Part shown: positions 17,282-26,728 of the stretch, piece by piece
Layout: every line of letters starts with the position of its first letter
Numbering within the stretch: the first letter of the stretch is position 1
Origin: Singulisphaera acidiphila DSM 18658
GTDB lineage: Bacteria > Planctomycetota > Planctomycetia > Isosphaerales > Isosphaeraceae
Direction: 5' to 3'
Length of the DNA stretch: 64,000 nucleotides
NCBI RefSeq assembly: GCF_000242455.2
Contig: NC_019892.1
Location: forward strand, 3,658,001 to 3,722,000
Position numbers and translations under genes: made by a program
The notes under the pieces: model-generated
What the model saw: only the letters and a program-made list of their open reading frames with translations
What the model was told of the DNA's origin: nothing
The model's database searches: none

Positions 17282-19510
17282 TTATCCGCCTTGGGTGTGT
17301 GTCGGCCTGACTCGGTAGATCCGCATTCGGGGATCCCCCTCGACCACACCGTAGAGGGGGACGAAGGATTCCGGGTGACTGTCGGCCCAGGTGCGCTCGA
17401 TCGGAAACTGTTGGGCATCGGCGATGTTGTGCCGCCCCTCGTCGGGGTTAGCCCGGGCCACGACGAGAATCTGCACGTTCTCTTGATGAAGAGCAGCCAG
17501 CCACCCGGGGTAGTCGGGATGAAGGCGATCCCAGCCGGGCCTCGAGTCGGGCCAGGTGGGTTCCCCCTTCGCCTTCGCTTCGCGATGGTAGTCGTGGAGC
17601 AGCCACGAGCGCCGGCCATCCACATTCACGTAGCAAACCTCGTTGCGCAGGCCTGCCCCCATCAAGTAGTAGGGGATGTTGGTCCCCGCGTAGGCGATCT
17701 TCGCCCCGGAGGCCCCCACGCGCGTCTCGAGGTCGAGCCAACCGAGATAGTAGTCGGGGAAGACCGGATAAGAGCGGCGCCGCGGATCGAGATCGTAGGG
17801 AAAGAACAGGCCGCAAGCGATCCCGAAGAGCCCGAGGCTGGCGAGCGCCGCGCGAAGCCATCGCGAGCGCAAATGCGTTGAGGATCCCTTGGCCCGGCTC
17901 CAGGCCCACGCCACCCCGAGCGAACCCACCCCAAGCAAGGCGACCACGGCCAGACCGATCAGGCGATTCGACTCACTCCTCCCCGGACTCATCAGCGCCA
18001 CGTGTGGCATGAAGAAGATGCCCGCTGTCACGTCGGGGATCAGCCGACTCAGGTCCCAGGGAGCCGACCCCGAGTCGAAGGGCCAGTTCTGCGACATCAG
18101 CACATGCATGGCCAACAGCCCGAGCGCCACGATCCGTAGCCAACGACCGCGATCGAGGAGTCGAGCGAGCGGGACCACCGCCAGACCGACCGCGGGAAGC
18201 ATGAACCTTTGCTGCGTTCGGTAGGGGATTAAGAGCCAGTAGAGTGCCACGTTCAGAATGGCGAGCAGCGAGCAGATCCAGACCCCTGCGTCTCGCTCGG
18301 TCCTCCGCGCCTTCAGCGACCAGAGCCCAAGGATAGCCGCGAACCAGAAAGGGGCGAGGTGCGGGTCGATCACCCCCATGACAACATCCCAGAGCGACCG
18401 CCAGTCCTCGACGGCGAGATAGTAAGGACTCGATCGCATGGCGAGCCGGTCATACCATCCCGAGAGCCAGACCTTTCCCCCAACCGCAAGATGGAGCGGA
18501 TAAAGCGGGTTGCCCGTCAGCCAAACATTGCGTCCATACCAGAATCCCGCCATCACCAACGGCAGGGTAAAGACCAAGACGAGGTGGCCTGCTCGTTCCG
18601 GGAACGTCGTCCGCCGCCGCCAAACCGCCAAAGCGGCCAGGCCCAGCAAGACCGGCACGAATACCACCCCGATCGTCTTCGATCCGAGCGCCCCACCTGC
18701 CGCCAGCGCCCCAATGGCAAGCGTCGATCCCCGCGCGTCATCGAAGTCATAGCGCACGAAGAAGTAGGCGGCCAGCAAGTACCCGGCGACGAAAATCATG
18801 TCGACGTTCGCCTCGAAGGCGAAAAGCAGAAGCGGCGTCGACGTGAGGAACCAGGCCGTGGCAATCAGCGCCGACGACGATCCGGCCCCCAGCCGCCGAG
18901 CCAGGGCATAGGCCGTCACTCCGGACAGTCCCCAGAACGGCGCCTGCCCGACCTTCGCCAATCGGTCTCCCCCCCAGCCCGTCATCAGCCAGGTGAACCA
19001 GAGGTCGCCGACGGCCGGAAAATAGGGCGCGGCATTCTCGCCGAAGGGGGTCGCGATCAGATTGAGAGCCCCTTCCTTCCACCATCGAGCCGCAAAGTAA
19101 AGGTGGTAAATCGGCCCGTCGCTGATCACCTTGACCGGCCAGAGCAGCGATTGAACCCCATGAAACAAGCCCCCCCAGATCACGAACCCCAACGCAACGA
19201 CCGATTCCCAGGCCCAGACCTGGCCGGTTGGATCGTCCGCCTCGACCAGCTCAGGCTGACGATCGCGGACCTTCAGAGCGAGCCCGATCCCGAGTCCAAG
19301 CAACGACCAGAGCAACAACGACGTCAGCCCCAGGACACCCGCCGCTCCCAGAACCTCCAGGCCGACCGTCGCCCAGGTCCAGGCCAGCGTCACCGCCGCC
19401 AACGCGCGCGCCAGGCCGGCCGGTTGGCGAAACCCATGACGCGCGGTCCAGTAGGCCCCCAAACCCAGCATCCCGTTGAGACCAGACGTACCCAGCAGGC
19501 CTATCATCAT
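17282..19510 (-). CDS. GT39-like polytopic membrane glycosyltransferase
   Basis: A protein of about 742 aa with at least 12 hydrophobic segments across its first two thirds and a soluble C-terminal domain. The arrangement, with loop residues such as SDGPIYHLYFAARWWKEG and GENAAPYFPAVGDLWFTWLM, then a long series of membrane helices, is that of GT-C enzymes of the ArnT/PMT (GT39) superfamily, which move sugars from polyprenyl-phosphate donors to lipids or proteins on the outer face of the membrane. Acceptor unknown. The frame extends to an ATG at 19543, but AGGA lies 7 bases before the ATG at 19510, which gives a better start (MMIGLLG). Confidence 0.75.
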   Translation of the reverse strand: MMIGLLGTSGLNGMLGLGAYWTARHGFRQPAGLARALAAVTLAWTWATVGLEVLGAAGVLGLTSLLLWSLLGLGIGLALKVRDRQPELVEADDPTGQVWAWESVVALGFVIWGGLFHGVQSLLWPVKVISDGPIYHLYFAARWWKEGALNLIATPFGENAAPYFPAVGDLWFTWLMTGWGGDRLAKVGQAPFWGLSGVTAYALARRLGAGSSSALIATAWFLTSTPLLLFAFEANVDMIFVAGYLLAAYFFVRYDFDDARGSTLAIGALAAGGALGSKTIGVVFVPVLLGLAALAVWRRRTTFPERAGHLVLVFTLPLVMAGFWYGRNVWLTGNPLYPLHLAVGGKVWLSGWYDRLAMRSSPYYLAVEDWRSLWDVVMGVIDPHLAPFWFAAILGLWSLKARRTERDAGVWICSLLAILNVALYWLLIPYRTQQRFMLPAVGLAVVPLARLLDRGRWLRIVALGLLAMHVLMSQNWPFDSGSAPWDLSRLIPDVTAGIFFMPHVALMSPGRSESNRLIGLAVVALLGVGSLGVAWAWSRAKGSSTHLRSRWLRAALASLGLFGIACGLFFPYDLDPRRRSYPVFPDYYLGWLDLETRVGASGAKIAYAGTNIPYYLMGAGLRNEVCYVNVDGRRSWLLHDYHREAKAKGEPTWPDSRPGWDRLHPDYPGWLAALHQENVQILVVARANPDEGRHNIADAQQFPIERTWADSHPESFVPLYGVVEGDPRMRIYRVRPTHTQGG

Positions 19511-19747
19511 TGCGGGATCCTCGAAACCATGCTCCGCATCCAACTCGACATTCTAACAGAGTCCCCTTGCCGATCGAGCGAATCGCCGGCCTCGGGCTTC
19601 ACTGCCTAAACCGGCACGGGCGCATCGGTTCGGCGACGGCGTCCACTCTTCACGAGGTCGCGAAGTCTTGGTAGAGTCGGTTGGCCCATAAGAGACCTCT
19701 GTCGTCTCTTGTTTCGCTCTGAGAAACTTCCTCGGGAGACGTCACGG

Positions 19748-20356
19748 ATGCTAGGTGCGACCCTAGGCGCGAAGGACTACATGGAGAGGGTCTGCCGCGA
19801 GATCCAGCGTCTCGACATGGGGCAGGTCGAGCGGTTCAGCGACCTGATCGAACAGGCGTATCACGCCGGGCGCTTCGTCTTCATCTGCGGCAATGGCGGC
19901 TCGGGCTCGAATGCCTCGCACCTCTGCGAAGACCTGGCCAAGTGCACCCTGCGCGACTTCGAGAATCAGAAGCGGCTCAAGGTGCTCAGCCTGACGGACA
20001 ACACCGCCTGGATCATGGCCGTCGCCAACGATATCAGCTACGAGAACATCTTCCTCGAACAGCTCAAGAACCTCGCCTCGCCCGGCGACCTCTTGCTGGC
20101 CATCTCGGGGTCGGGCAATAGCCCGAACATCCTCAAGGCCGTCGAGTGGGCCAACCGCAACGCGATGACGACGGTCGGAATCACGGGCTTTGGCGGCGGC
20201 AAGCTGCAAGCCCTGGCGCAGCATAACCTGCACGTCGGCATCGACGACATGGGGATCGTCGAGTCGCTCCACCAAGTCGTCTTTCACTGGATCATTGACG
20301 ATATCTACCGGCGCATCTCAGGGCCGGCGACGGTAACTTCGACAGGTGCGAAATGA
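19748..20356 (+). CDS. gmhA: SIS-domain phosphoheptose isomerase (GmhA type)
   Basis: The protein, about 202 aa from ATG 19748 (GGGAG 9 bases upstream; a longer frame starts at 19709), is a sugar isomerase domain protein. FICGNGGSGSNASHLCEDL is the GmhA-type phosphosugar loop, and LLAISGSGNSPNILKAVEWA is the second sugar-binding Ser-rich loop. GmhA converts sedoheptulose 7-phosphate to D-glycero-D-manno-heptose 7-phosphate, the first step of ADP- or GDP-heptose synthesis. The stop codon overlaps the next gene in ATGA, so this isomerase and the ROK kinase are made together. No gmhB/hldE gene is nearby, so another ketose phosphate remains possible as substrate. Confidence 0.85.
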   Translation: MLGATLGAKDYMERVCREIQRLDMGQVERFSDLIEQAYHAGRFVFICGNGGSGSNASHLCEDLAKCTLRDFENQKRLKVLSLTDNTAWIMAVANDISYENIFLEQLKNLASPGDLLLAISGSGNSPNILKAVEWANRNAMTTVGITGFGGGKLQALAQHNLHVGIDDMGIVESLHQVVFHWIIDDIYRRISGPATVTSTGAK

Positions 20357-21384
20357 CGGCAACGGCCCAGCCCTTTTTGCTCGGTATTGAAATCGGTGGC
20401 ACCAAGCTCCAGCTTGGCCTCGGGCGGGGCGATGGCCAGATCCTCGCTCTCGAGCGTCGGACGATCGAGCCCGCACGAGGCGCCGCGGGAATCCTCGCTC
20501 AGATCAGTGAGGTCGTGCCGATCCTCCTGAGTCGTGTCGAGATCACGCGAGATCAGGTTGCGGCCGGCGGAATCGGATTCGGCGGGCCGGTCGACGTCAC
20601 CCGGGGCGTGGTGACCAAGTCGCACCAGGTCGCGGGCTGGGATCGGTTTCCCCTGGCCGAATGGGCCCGGGCGCATTTGCAGATCCCGCTCGTTTCGATT
20701 CAGAACGACGCCGACACCGCCGGACTGGCCGAGGCGAGATTTGGCGCAGGGGTCGGCTTCTCTCCCTTGCTCTATGTCACGATCGGCAGTGGGATTGGCG
20801 GTGGCCTGATCCTTGATAACCAGATCTACCGTGGCTCGGGGGCAGGAGCCCTCGAAATCGGCCACCTCTGGATTGTCGACCGGACGACGTCCGACCTCGA
20901 CGTCGTCAAGCTCGAGGACGTTGCCTCGGGCTGGGCGATCGCGGCGGCAGCGAGGCGCTACGCGGAACGGCAGATCGCCGATGGGCTTGGCGAATGGAAA
21001 GTCCTCCAGTCGGCCGACGGCATCCCCTCCCGAATCGACACCGCGATGGTGGCCGAGGCCGCAAAGGCCGGTGACCAGGAGGCCTCGTACATTCTGGGGA
21101 AGGCCGTCTTCGCAATGGCTCACGCATTGAATCAGGCCATCACCCTGCTCGCTCCCCATCGGGTCATTCTGGGTGGAGGCGTTTCGCTGATCGGCGAGGA
21201 GTTCTGGTTCGCCCCGATCCGCAACCAACTCAACCTGAACGTCTTCCCCCCCTTCCGAGGCAGCTTCGACGTCGTTCCCGCCGCGTTGGGCGAAGACGTG
21301 GTGATCCACGGTGCCTTGGCCTTGGCCCGCGACGCCGTGGCCAACGTGGACGGCTCACACACGACCGAGACACGTCCCTCGTGA
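20353..21384 (+). CDS. ROK-family sugar kinase/regulator, glucokinase-like
   Basis: A 343-aa ROK protein. LLGIEIGGTKLQLGLG is the N-terminal ATP-phosphate loop, GGIGFGGPVDVTRGVV the connecting motif, NDADTAGLAEARFGAG the catalytic-Asp region, and YVTIGSGIGGGLILDNQIY the second phosphate loop. There is no N-terminal helix-turn-helix, so it is an enzyme rather than a ROK repressor. In most ROK kinases the EIGH motif is followed by a Cys-rich zinc loop (CxCGxxGCxE); here EIGHLWIVDRTTSDLDVVKL has no Cys, so the zinc site is absent. Translation is coupled to the isomerase upstream by ATGA. Substrate is probably a hexose or heptose. Confidence 0.88.
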   Translation: MTATAQPFLLGIEIGGTKLQLGLGRGDGQILALERRTIEPARGAAGILAQISEVVPILLSRVEITRDQVAAGGIGFGGPVDVTRGVVTKSHQVAGWDRFPLAEWARAHLQIPLVSIQNDADTAGLAEARFGAGVGFSPLLYVTIGSGIGGGLILDNQIYRGSGAGALEIGHLWIVDRTTSDLDVVKLEDVASGWAIAAAARRYAERQIADGLGEWKVLQSADGIPSRIDTAMVAEAAKAGDQEASYILGKAVFAMAHALNQAITLLAPHRVILGGGVSLIGEEFWFAPIRNQLNLNVFPPFRGSFDVVPAALGEDVVIHGALALARDAVANVDGSHTTETRPS

Positions 21385-22761
21385 TCGGAACGCCAGGGGG
21401 CTACTGCGAAGGAAAGCATCGATCGCCCTTGCGCCGGAGAACCCACGGCCAACGCGTGAGGAAAGAGCTGGCCCCAGGCAAATTCGCCAACTTCCCAAGC
21501 AGCAGGCAGAGGACGCCCAATTCCTAAGCATTCATCTCCTCGGGCGAATCGCAGCCCTCGGTATTTCGCTCCATTCGGATGATTTTTTTTGGAGCAACGT
21601 CGACTCTCCCTGCCGCTCATGGCGTGCCCTCGCGAATGATCGCCTGGACAGGTCGGCTCAGGTCGTCACGGTTACTGACAACCGGGGTCGCACAGGGACA
21701 GACACGCGGCCTCGGCCCTTGCCGGACTAAGCTCGATCAAGCCGAGACCTCTGCCCTTGGGGACTGCGAACACTCCGCCCGCAATTCCCTGCCATTGAAA
21801 AGCGAGAGGGCACCCCACATTCAGCGCCAGGGACAAACACAATTCTCGGGCCCGTGCTGAGACCACTTGTGACTTCCCCTCCGGGGCCAAGCAGCGGTGC
21901 CCCCCAGAAGTCATTCGAGGAAGCCCACGGCCCTCCCCGGCTGCTTTGAAAACGCGTGCGGCAACTCTCCGGTTTCGCTCCCGGATATGGACCGGATTGC
22001 GGCCGCAATTCCGCCGGAATCCCCTTGGCTGGCGAGGAATCCGAGTCAAGGGCTCGACTCGTTGTCTATAGTTAAAGATGACTGGAGCGATGTCCCTTAC
22101 GCTCTGACAAGTCGATCGGAAATCGCTCGCGAGGCCAAGCCCCAGACAATCCGGAATCGATCGTTTCCGACCCGTTTTCACGGAGACAATGAGCCGCCGA
22201 TTTTTTGGATTTCGACCAGAAGATTGAGGACGTCTAGACTTCTGGTTGTCCTGTTCCTCATGCCGAGCCCGAGGGATCAAGAAGCGTCGGAGAATCCCGA
22301 ACCAAGACCGCAAGATGAGGAGCATCCTCGGAACTCAACGGGGAGCAAACGCATGGAGCTTTTGCACAAACCCATCAATGTTAAACAACTCTGGCCCGAC
22401 GTTTGCTGTTAGAATTCTTTGTCCGGAAAGGGCTGTGGAAAACCGGAAAAAGAGCCGTCTCTGTCTCCTCGGTTCACTGCAATAACTTGAGAGAGGGGAC
22501 GACTTTCGGATTTTGAGTGAGGGAGTGAACCTGATTGTCTGCGAGCTCCTCTATACGGATGGCACAAAAAGGACGATAATTCCGCCTCTCTGTCAAAACG
22601 ACCCTCCGGGGAAAATGGTCGCAAAAAAAGGACGCAGAAAAAAAATAAGTCGTTTAAAACACTCGGCAAGGTTTGAGCGTTTAGAATAGAGGAGAAGCGG
22701 TGGAATGGCCGCTCGCTGGCCAAGGAAAGGTCCCACAACCCAAAAGTTCAAGGGGCTCGCC
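21385..22761. other. 1.4-kb intergenic stretch, no supported gene
   Basis: Several overlapping open frames exist on both strands, but none shows a family motif, a plausible ribosome site or consistent codon use. From about 22450 onward the sequence becomes A-rich (runs at 22560-22655), which is more like a promoter/leader region than coding DNA, and it immediately precedes the small gene at 22762. An untranslated or regulatory RNA is possible but I see no recognisable structure. Confidence 0.4.
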
Positions 22762-23004
22762 ATGATGACGAAATTGGCCGAAACCCAACTGTGGCAGCAG
22801 AACCTCGCTTCGCTGATCCGGTCGGGGCTGTTCTCGAGGGCCGAAACAGGCGAGTTGCATGGTCTATTTACGGTCGTTGGGATTTACGGCGACGAAACGT
22901 GTTCGGCGCCACTTGCCAAATACGCGGATGCTCGTCGGGCGTCTGATGCCGCGTACCTCGTCAATCAACTGGCGAAATCTCGTCCTTCCGTGGAATCTAA
23001 CTGA
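22762..23004 (+). CDS. Small hypothetical protein, 80 aa
   Basis: From the ATGATG at 22762 (AAGGGG 7 bases upstream) the frame encodes 80 residues beginning MMTKLAETQLWQQNLASLI. It contains an amphipathic N-terminal helix, a short beta stretch (LFTVVGIYGDETCS) and a C-terminal helix (YADARRASDAAYLVNQLA). No known domain and no signal peptide. It is a monocistronic unit: an A-rich leader upstream and a very strong terminator 35 bp downstream. The ribosome site and terminator support a real gene, and the monocistronic arrangement would fit a regulated small protein; function unknown. Confidence 0.6.
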   Translation: MMTKLAETQLWQQNLASLIRSGLFSRAETGELHGLFTVVGIYGDETCSAPLAKYADARRASDAAYLVNQLAKSRPSVESN

Positions 23005-23039
23005 AGGTTCATCACCCTCTTTTTCTTGACCAAGTGATT

Positions 23040-23083
23040 CGGCCGCCCTTCGCTTCATCGCGAAGGGCGGCCGTTTTCTTTTA
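23040..23083 (+). terminator. Strong intrinsic terminator
   Basis: A perfect 14-bp stem (23040-23053 with 23060-23073, arm CGGCCGCCCTTCGC) with a 6-base loop is followed by TTTTCTTTTA. It terminates the 80-aa gene. The T-tract reaches into the stop codon of the convergent minus-strand gene (23081-23083), so the two genes share this boundary. Confidence 0.92.
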
Positions 23084-24196
23084 TCGCTCGGGGGGTTGCG
23101 CAAGACGCTCTTCCTCGCCGATCTCCCAGCCAATTTCCCAGGCGGTTTGACGATCGATCCGAAGTCGGGAAAGGCGAAACTCATTCAATCGCATGATGTC
23201 ACGCGAACTCACCGATCGCGGCGGGTAAGACCGAAGCGGTGATCCGTACTTGTCCATCGCGCCAAATAAATGAAGCAGCTCGTGAACAATCGTCACCGGA
23301 TCGGTGAACGGAGCACGGGTCAAAGGCTCGGGAAAACTCGATTCGCGGGCGTAGCAGACGGCCAGGCTCACCCCCGCCAATTCCGTCAGGTCCAGGGGGA
23401 TGGCCAGCGACCGACCCGCCCGACGCGGGTGGAGGAGCCAGACCAACGCATCGGCATCAATCCTCGACCGGATCTGCTCCATCCAATCCACGGCGTCGCG
23501 AAAGCCGAGCCGCAACGCAGCGCGGCTCGTGTCGATCAGAGCCTTCGTCACCGCATGGGCCTCGAGCGGGCCCACGCTCTCTCCTTCGGGCTCGAAGGTC
23601 ATCTCGACGTCGGTCGACGCCTCATCGTCGACCACGAAGTAGGTGTCGGCCAACGTCAGGTTGACGGGGGCCTTCCAGCGGATCGCCTCACGCTCAATCC
23701 AGACCCCCGCACGAAAGAGGGCGGCATGCGCCTGGGCGATCTCATCGTCCGACCAAGGGTGATGGTCGCGGCCGACGAACAGCGAAACCAGCGTGATTCG
23801 ACCGAGTAACGGGGGCATGGCCCCGGACGGCAACCGCACAGGGGCGGGTAAACCCTCAACGGGCCGCAGCGCCCGGAACGCTGAGAACCTCGGGTCGCGT
23901 GCGTTCGGTTCCCCGATCGCCCCGGTCATGACGAGCCGATCGACCCGCCCGTCCGCCGGCCGGGCATTGGGAGGCGGAGCGGCCCGTCGCGTCGAACCCA
24001 TCGACATCAAGACCACAAACAGGTCGCCGACCAGGGCCGCGAACAGGAGGATCGCACCACCGCCCAGGATGAGCGCACCGGGGGAAAAGTACGGCCGGAA
24101 GATCCAGGCGAAGGATCCTCCGGCCAAAGCCCCGGCCAGCCAGAACCAGCGTCGAATGGCCATCGCGGTAATCGTTCGTCCCGTGGTGCGTTTCAC
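23081..24196 (-). CDS. Membrane-anchored metalloprotease candidate with HExxHxxGxxD motif
   Basis: The 371-aa frame starts with GTG at 24196 inside the stop codon of glgX (GTGA). An ATG 11 codons later is an alternative start. Two hydrophobic segments lie near residues 17-35 and 40-65 and anchor the protein. The rest is soluble and ends with IVHELLHLFGAMDKYG: His305, Glu306, His309, then Gly312 and Asp315 match the HExxHxxGxxD zinc site known from snapalysin-type and related metzincin proteases, with Tyr317 following. Overall similarity to any named protease family is not evident to me. Coupling to glgX suggests coexpression rather than a shared pathway. Confidence 0.65.
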   Translation of the reverse strand: MKRTTGRTITAMAIRRWFWLAGALAGGSFAWIFRPYFSPGALILGGGAILLFAALVGDLFVVLMSMGSTRRAAPPPNARPADGRVDRLVMTGAIGEPNARDPRFSAFRALRPVEGLPAPVRLPSGAMPPLLGRITLVSLFVGRDHHPWSDDEIAQAHAALFRAGVWIEREAIRWKAPVNLTLADTYFVVDDEASTDVEMTFEPEGESVGPLEAHAVTKALIDTSRAALRLGFRDAVDWMEQIRSRIDADALVWLLHPRRAGRSLAIPLDLTELAGVSLAVCYARESSFPEPLTRAPFTDPVTIVHELLHLFGAMDKYGSPLRSYPPRSVSSRDIMRLNEFRLSRLRIDRQTAWEIGWEIGEEERLAQPPER

Positions 24197-26364
24197 TTGG
24201 CGACGAGGACGATCGTCGATCGGGGACGCACGAGATAGGTTTTCTCCGGCAGGAAAAACGCCTGTTCCTCGGGCACGATGTCTTCCTCGACCGGCAAAGA
24301 CGTGTCAACAACTCGATACCAGCGCCGGTCTTCGATCGTGGGAAGTTCGATCGTGATCGGCTCCCAGAAGGCGTTCGACGCCACGTAAATCGGCACGTCC
24401 GAACGCTGGTCGGTCTGGAACGCCTCGAGTTCCCAGGCGATGAATCGGGAGCTCTCCGAGAAGTCGGCGTGCTCGGGGCTCACCCCATGCCACTTGATGT
24501 TCCGGAGGATCGGCGTGTCCGACTCGTCGGAGGTCAGGTAGCGCCAGCGGCGGACGATCTGGTGCCGCTTGCGAAAGGCGATGATCAGTTTCGTGAATCG
24601 CAAGATCTCGGCGTGCCGCTTCGTATTCTCCCAGTTGATCCAGTTCAACGAGTTGTCCTGGAAGACCGTGTTGTTATCCCCCTCGGCCGTCCGCCTCGTC
24701 TCGTCGCCGTAGAGGAGCATCGGCGTCCCCTGGGAGAGGAAGAGGAGCGTCAAGAAGTTCTTGATCTGCTGACGCCGAAGCGTCTCAATCGCTGCTTTCT
24801 CCTCATCGGGCAAATCGGAAAGCTCGACCCACCCCTCGTATCCACAATTCCAGCTATTATTATCGTTGGCCCCGTCGCGATTCGACTCGCCGTTTCGCTC
24901 GTTGTGCTTGTCGTTGTAGGAAACGAGATCGTTGAGCGTGAACCCGTCGTGGCAGGTCACGAAGTTGATGCTGTGAAACGGTGATCGCTCCGAGTCGGGT
25001 TGGGGAGCGAACAAGTCGTACGAGCCGGCGACGCGGGTCGCCAACTCTCCGGTGAGTCCGGCTTCTCCCTTGACGAACTTGCGAACGACATCGCGGAACC
25101 GGCCGTTCCACTCCGCCCAGCGCCGATCCGAGAAGCTTCCGAGCATATATTGCTGGATACTCCAGGGCTCGGCAATCAGCTTGATCCGGGAGAGGACCGG
25201 GTCCGACTCGATCTCGTGGATGATCGGTGTCTTCCCCTTCTGCTGCTGATCGACGTCGATGGCGAAGACCGCCGCAAGGTCGAACCGAAATCCGTCGACG
25301 TGCATCTCGGTCACCCAGTAGCGCAGGCAATCGAGGATGAACTTGCGCGTCACCGGGTGGTTGCAGTTCATCGTGTTGCCACAGCCCGTGAAATCCATAT
25401 AGAATTCAGGCTGAGGAGTCAACATGTAGTAAACATTGTTGTCCAACCCTTTGAAGCTGATCGTCGGCCCGTAATGATTCCCTTCGCGCGTATGGTTGAA
25501 CACCACATCGAGGATGACCTCGATCTTGTTCTTGTGCAGTTCGCGAACGAGCATCTTGAACTCGTCGACCTGCTCACCGACCTTGCCGTAATAGCTGTAG
25601 TGCGACTCGGGGGCGAAGAAGCCGACCGTGTTGTAGCCCCAGGCGTTGGCCAGGCGCTCACCGGTCGCGGGGTCGCGAAACGGTCCGTCAAACTGGTCGA
25701 ACTCCATGATCGGCATGAGTTCGACGGCCGTGATGCCCAAGGATTTAAGGTAGGGGATCTTCTCGATGAACCCGCGATAGGTGCCGGCGAGGTCCGTCTC
25801 CGACGAGTGGTGCCGGGTGAACCCGCGCACGTTGACCTCGTAGATGATCGACTCTTCGATCGGAATGTCGGGATGCTGGTCCTCCCGCCAATCGAAGTCG
25901 CTCTGATAGGCCACGCAGCGAGGGGCACCGGCGACGTTATCCACCGTGCTGGGAAGGAGGTGGCGGTCCGCTTTATCCGGCTCGCTATTGTCATAGCCCA
26001 GCGCATCGCCCGGCTGCCAGTAGTAATCCCCCGTGATCGCGGGTGCATACGGGTCAAGCAGCGTCTTGGCGACGTTGAACCGGGTTCCGTTCGTGGCCGG
26101 GTCGTAGGGACCGTCCGCGCGGAAGTTGTAGAGCGTCCGGTTCGGCAGCCCCTCGACAAAGATGTGCCAGACGTGATCCGTTCGGTTGGTCTCGGGCGAG
26201 AGCGAGATTACCTGGCTCGGCTCCTGGTCGGCGATATTATCAAAAAGAAGCAACTCGATGCGCGTCGCACCCGAGGAATAAACCGCAAAATTGATCCCAT
26301 CGGGCTTCACGGTCGGCCCGAGCGGTTCAGGATCACCGGGCAGCAGATTCGTAATCTTCGGCAT
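24193..26364 (-). CDS. glgX: Glycogen debranching enzyme GlgX
   Basis: The 723-aa protein is a full-length GlgX/isoamylase-type enzyme of glycoside hydrolase family 13. An N-terminal CBM48 domain covers about residues 10-110 (GINFAVYSSGATRIELLLFD). The barrel contains IIYEVNVRGFTRH (about 173-185), DVVFNHTREGN, VDGFRFDLA with nucleophile Asp362, IAEPW with acid/base Glu399, and the His472-Asp473 pair in VTCHDGF. It hydrolyses alpha-1,6 branches in limit dextrins made by glycogen phosphorylase. No other glycogen gene is adjacent. Downstream the metalloprotease candidate starts within its stop codon. The gene is divergent from the phosphoesterase gene across a 364-bp spacer with two palindromes. 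Confidence 0.95.
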   Translation of the reverse strand: MPKITNLLPGDPEPLGPTVKPDGINFAVYSSGATRIELLLFDNIADQEPSQVISLSPETNRTDHVWHIFVEGLPNRTLYNFRADGPYDPATNGTRFNVAKTLLDPYAPAITGDYYWQPGDALGYDNSEPDKADRHLLPSTVDNVAGAPRCVAYQSDFDWREDQHPDIPIEESIIYEVNVRGFTRHHSSETDLAGTYRGFIEKIPYLKSLGITAVELMPIMEFDQFDGPFRDPATGERLANAWGYNTVGFFAPESHYSYYGKVGEQVDEFKMLVRELHKNKIEVILDVVFNHTREGNHYGPTISFKGLDNNVYYMLTPQPEFYMDFTGCGNTMNCNHPVTRKFILDCLRYWVTEMHVDGFRFDLAAVFAIDVDQQQKGKTPIIHEIESDPVLSRIKLIAEPWSIQQYMLGSFSDRRWAEWNGRFRDVVRKFVKGEAGLTGELATRVAGSYDLFAPQPDSERSPFHSINFVTCHDGFTLNDLVSYNDKHNERNGESNRDGANDNNSWNCGYEGWVELSDLPDEEKAAIETLRRQQIKNFLTLLFLSQGTPMLLYGDETRRTAEGDNNTVFQDNSLNWINWENTKRHAEILRFTKLIIAFRKRHQIVRRWRYLTSDESDTPILRNIKWHGVSPEHADFSESSRFIAWELEAFQTDQRSDVPIYVASNAFWEPITIELPTIEDRRWYRVVDTSLPVEEDIVPEEQAFFLPEKTYLVRPRSTIVLVAK

Positions 26365-26728
26365 GGGGCCTCACCACGAACAGAGTTGCATTCACGGAGG
26401 AAAGCTGCCTGAGAAGATTTGCAAACCGTGTGCCTACAGCAGCACGAGCACAGGCCTCGACCGGGCAACCGGTTGCCCAGGTCGCGGCCAAGCCGACGGA
26501 AATCCGCCTGAGACGTCTCAAAATACCCGAGCAATCCCACCCTTCAGACTCATACCACACGAAGCAAGCGATGGCGGCTCTGGGCCGGAAAAACTCTCGA
26601 ATCCCGCCCCCTGCCGGCAGAGGACGTCCCTTTTTTCTTGATGATCTACTCTGTGAGGAAAGGGGGATATCCGTTATCAACCAAGGGACCGCCCCAGCTC
26701 AAAGGGCGAAACGGGGGAGATCGCACGG
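26365..26728. promoter_or_regulatory. Divergent promoter region with two perfect palindromes
   Basis: The spacer between the divergent glgX and phosphoesterase genes contains a perfect 16-bp palindrome at 26463-26478 (GGGCAACCGGTTGCCC) and a perfect 12-bp palindrome at 26509-26520 (TGAGACGTCTCA). Two close dyads between divergent starts are typical of binding sites for dimeric regulators, but no matching regulator is known here and I could not assign promoter boxes. Confidence 0.45.

Noticed and set aside
21672..22325. 217-aa minus-strand open frame between the ROK gene and the 80-aa gene
   Set aside because: Basic, motif-free composition and no ribosome site; looks like random frame.
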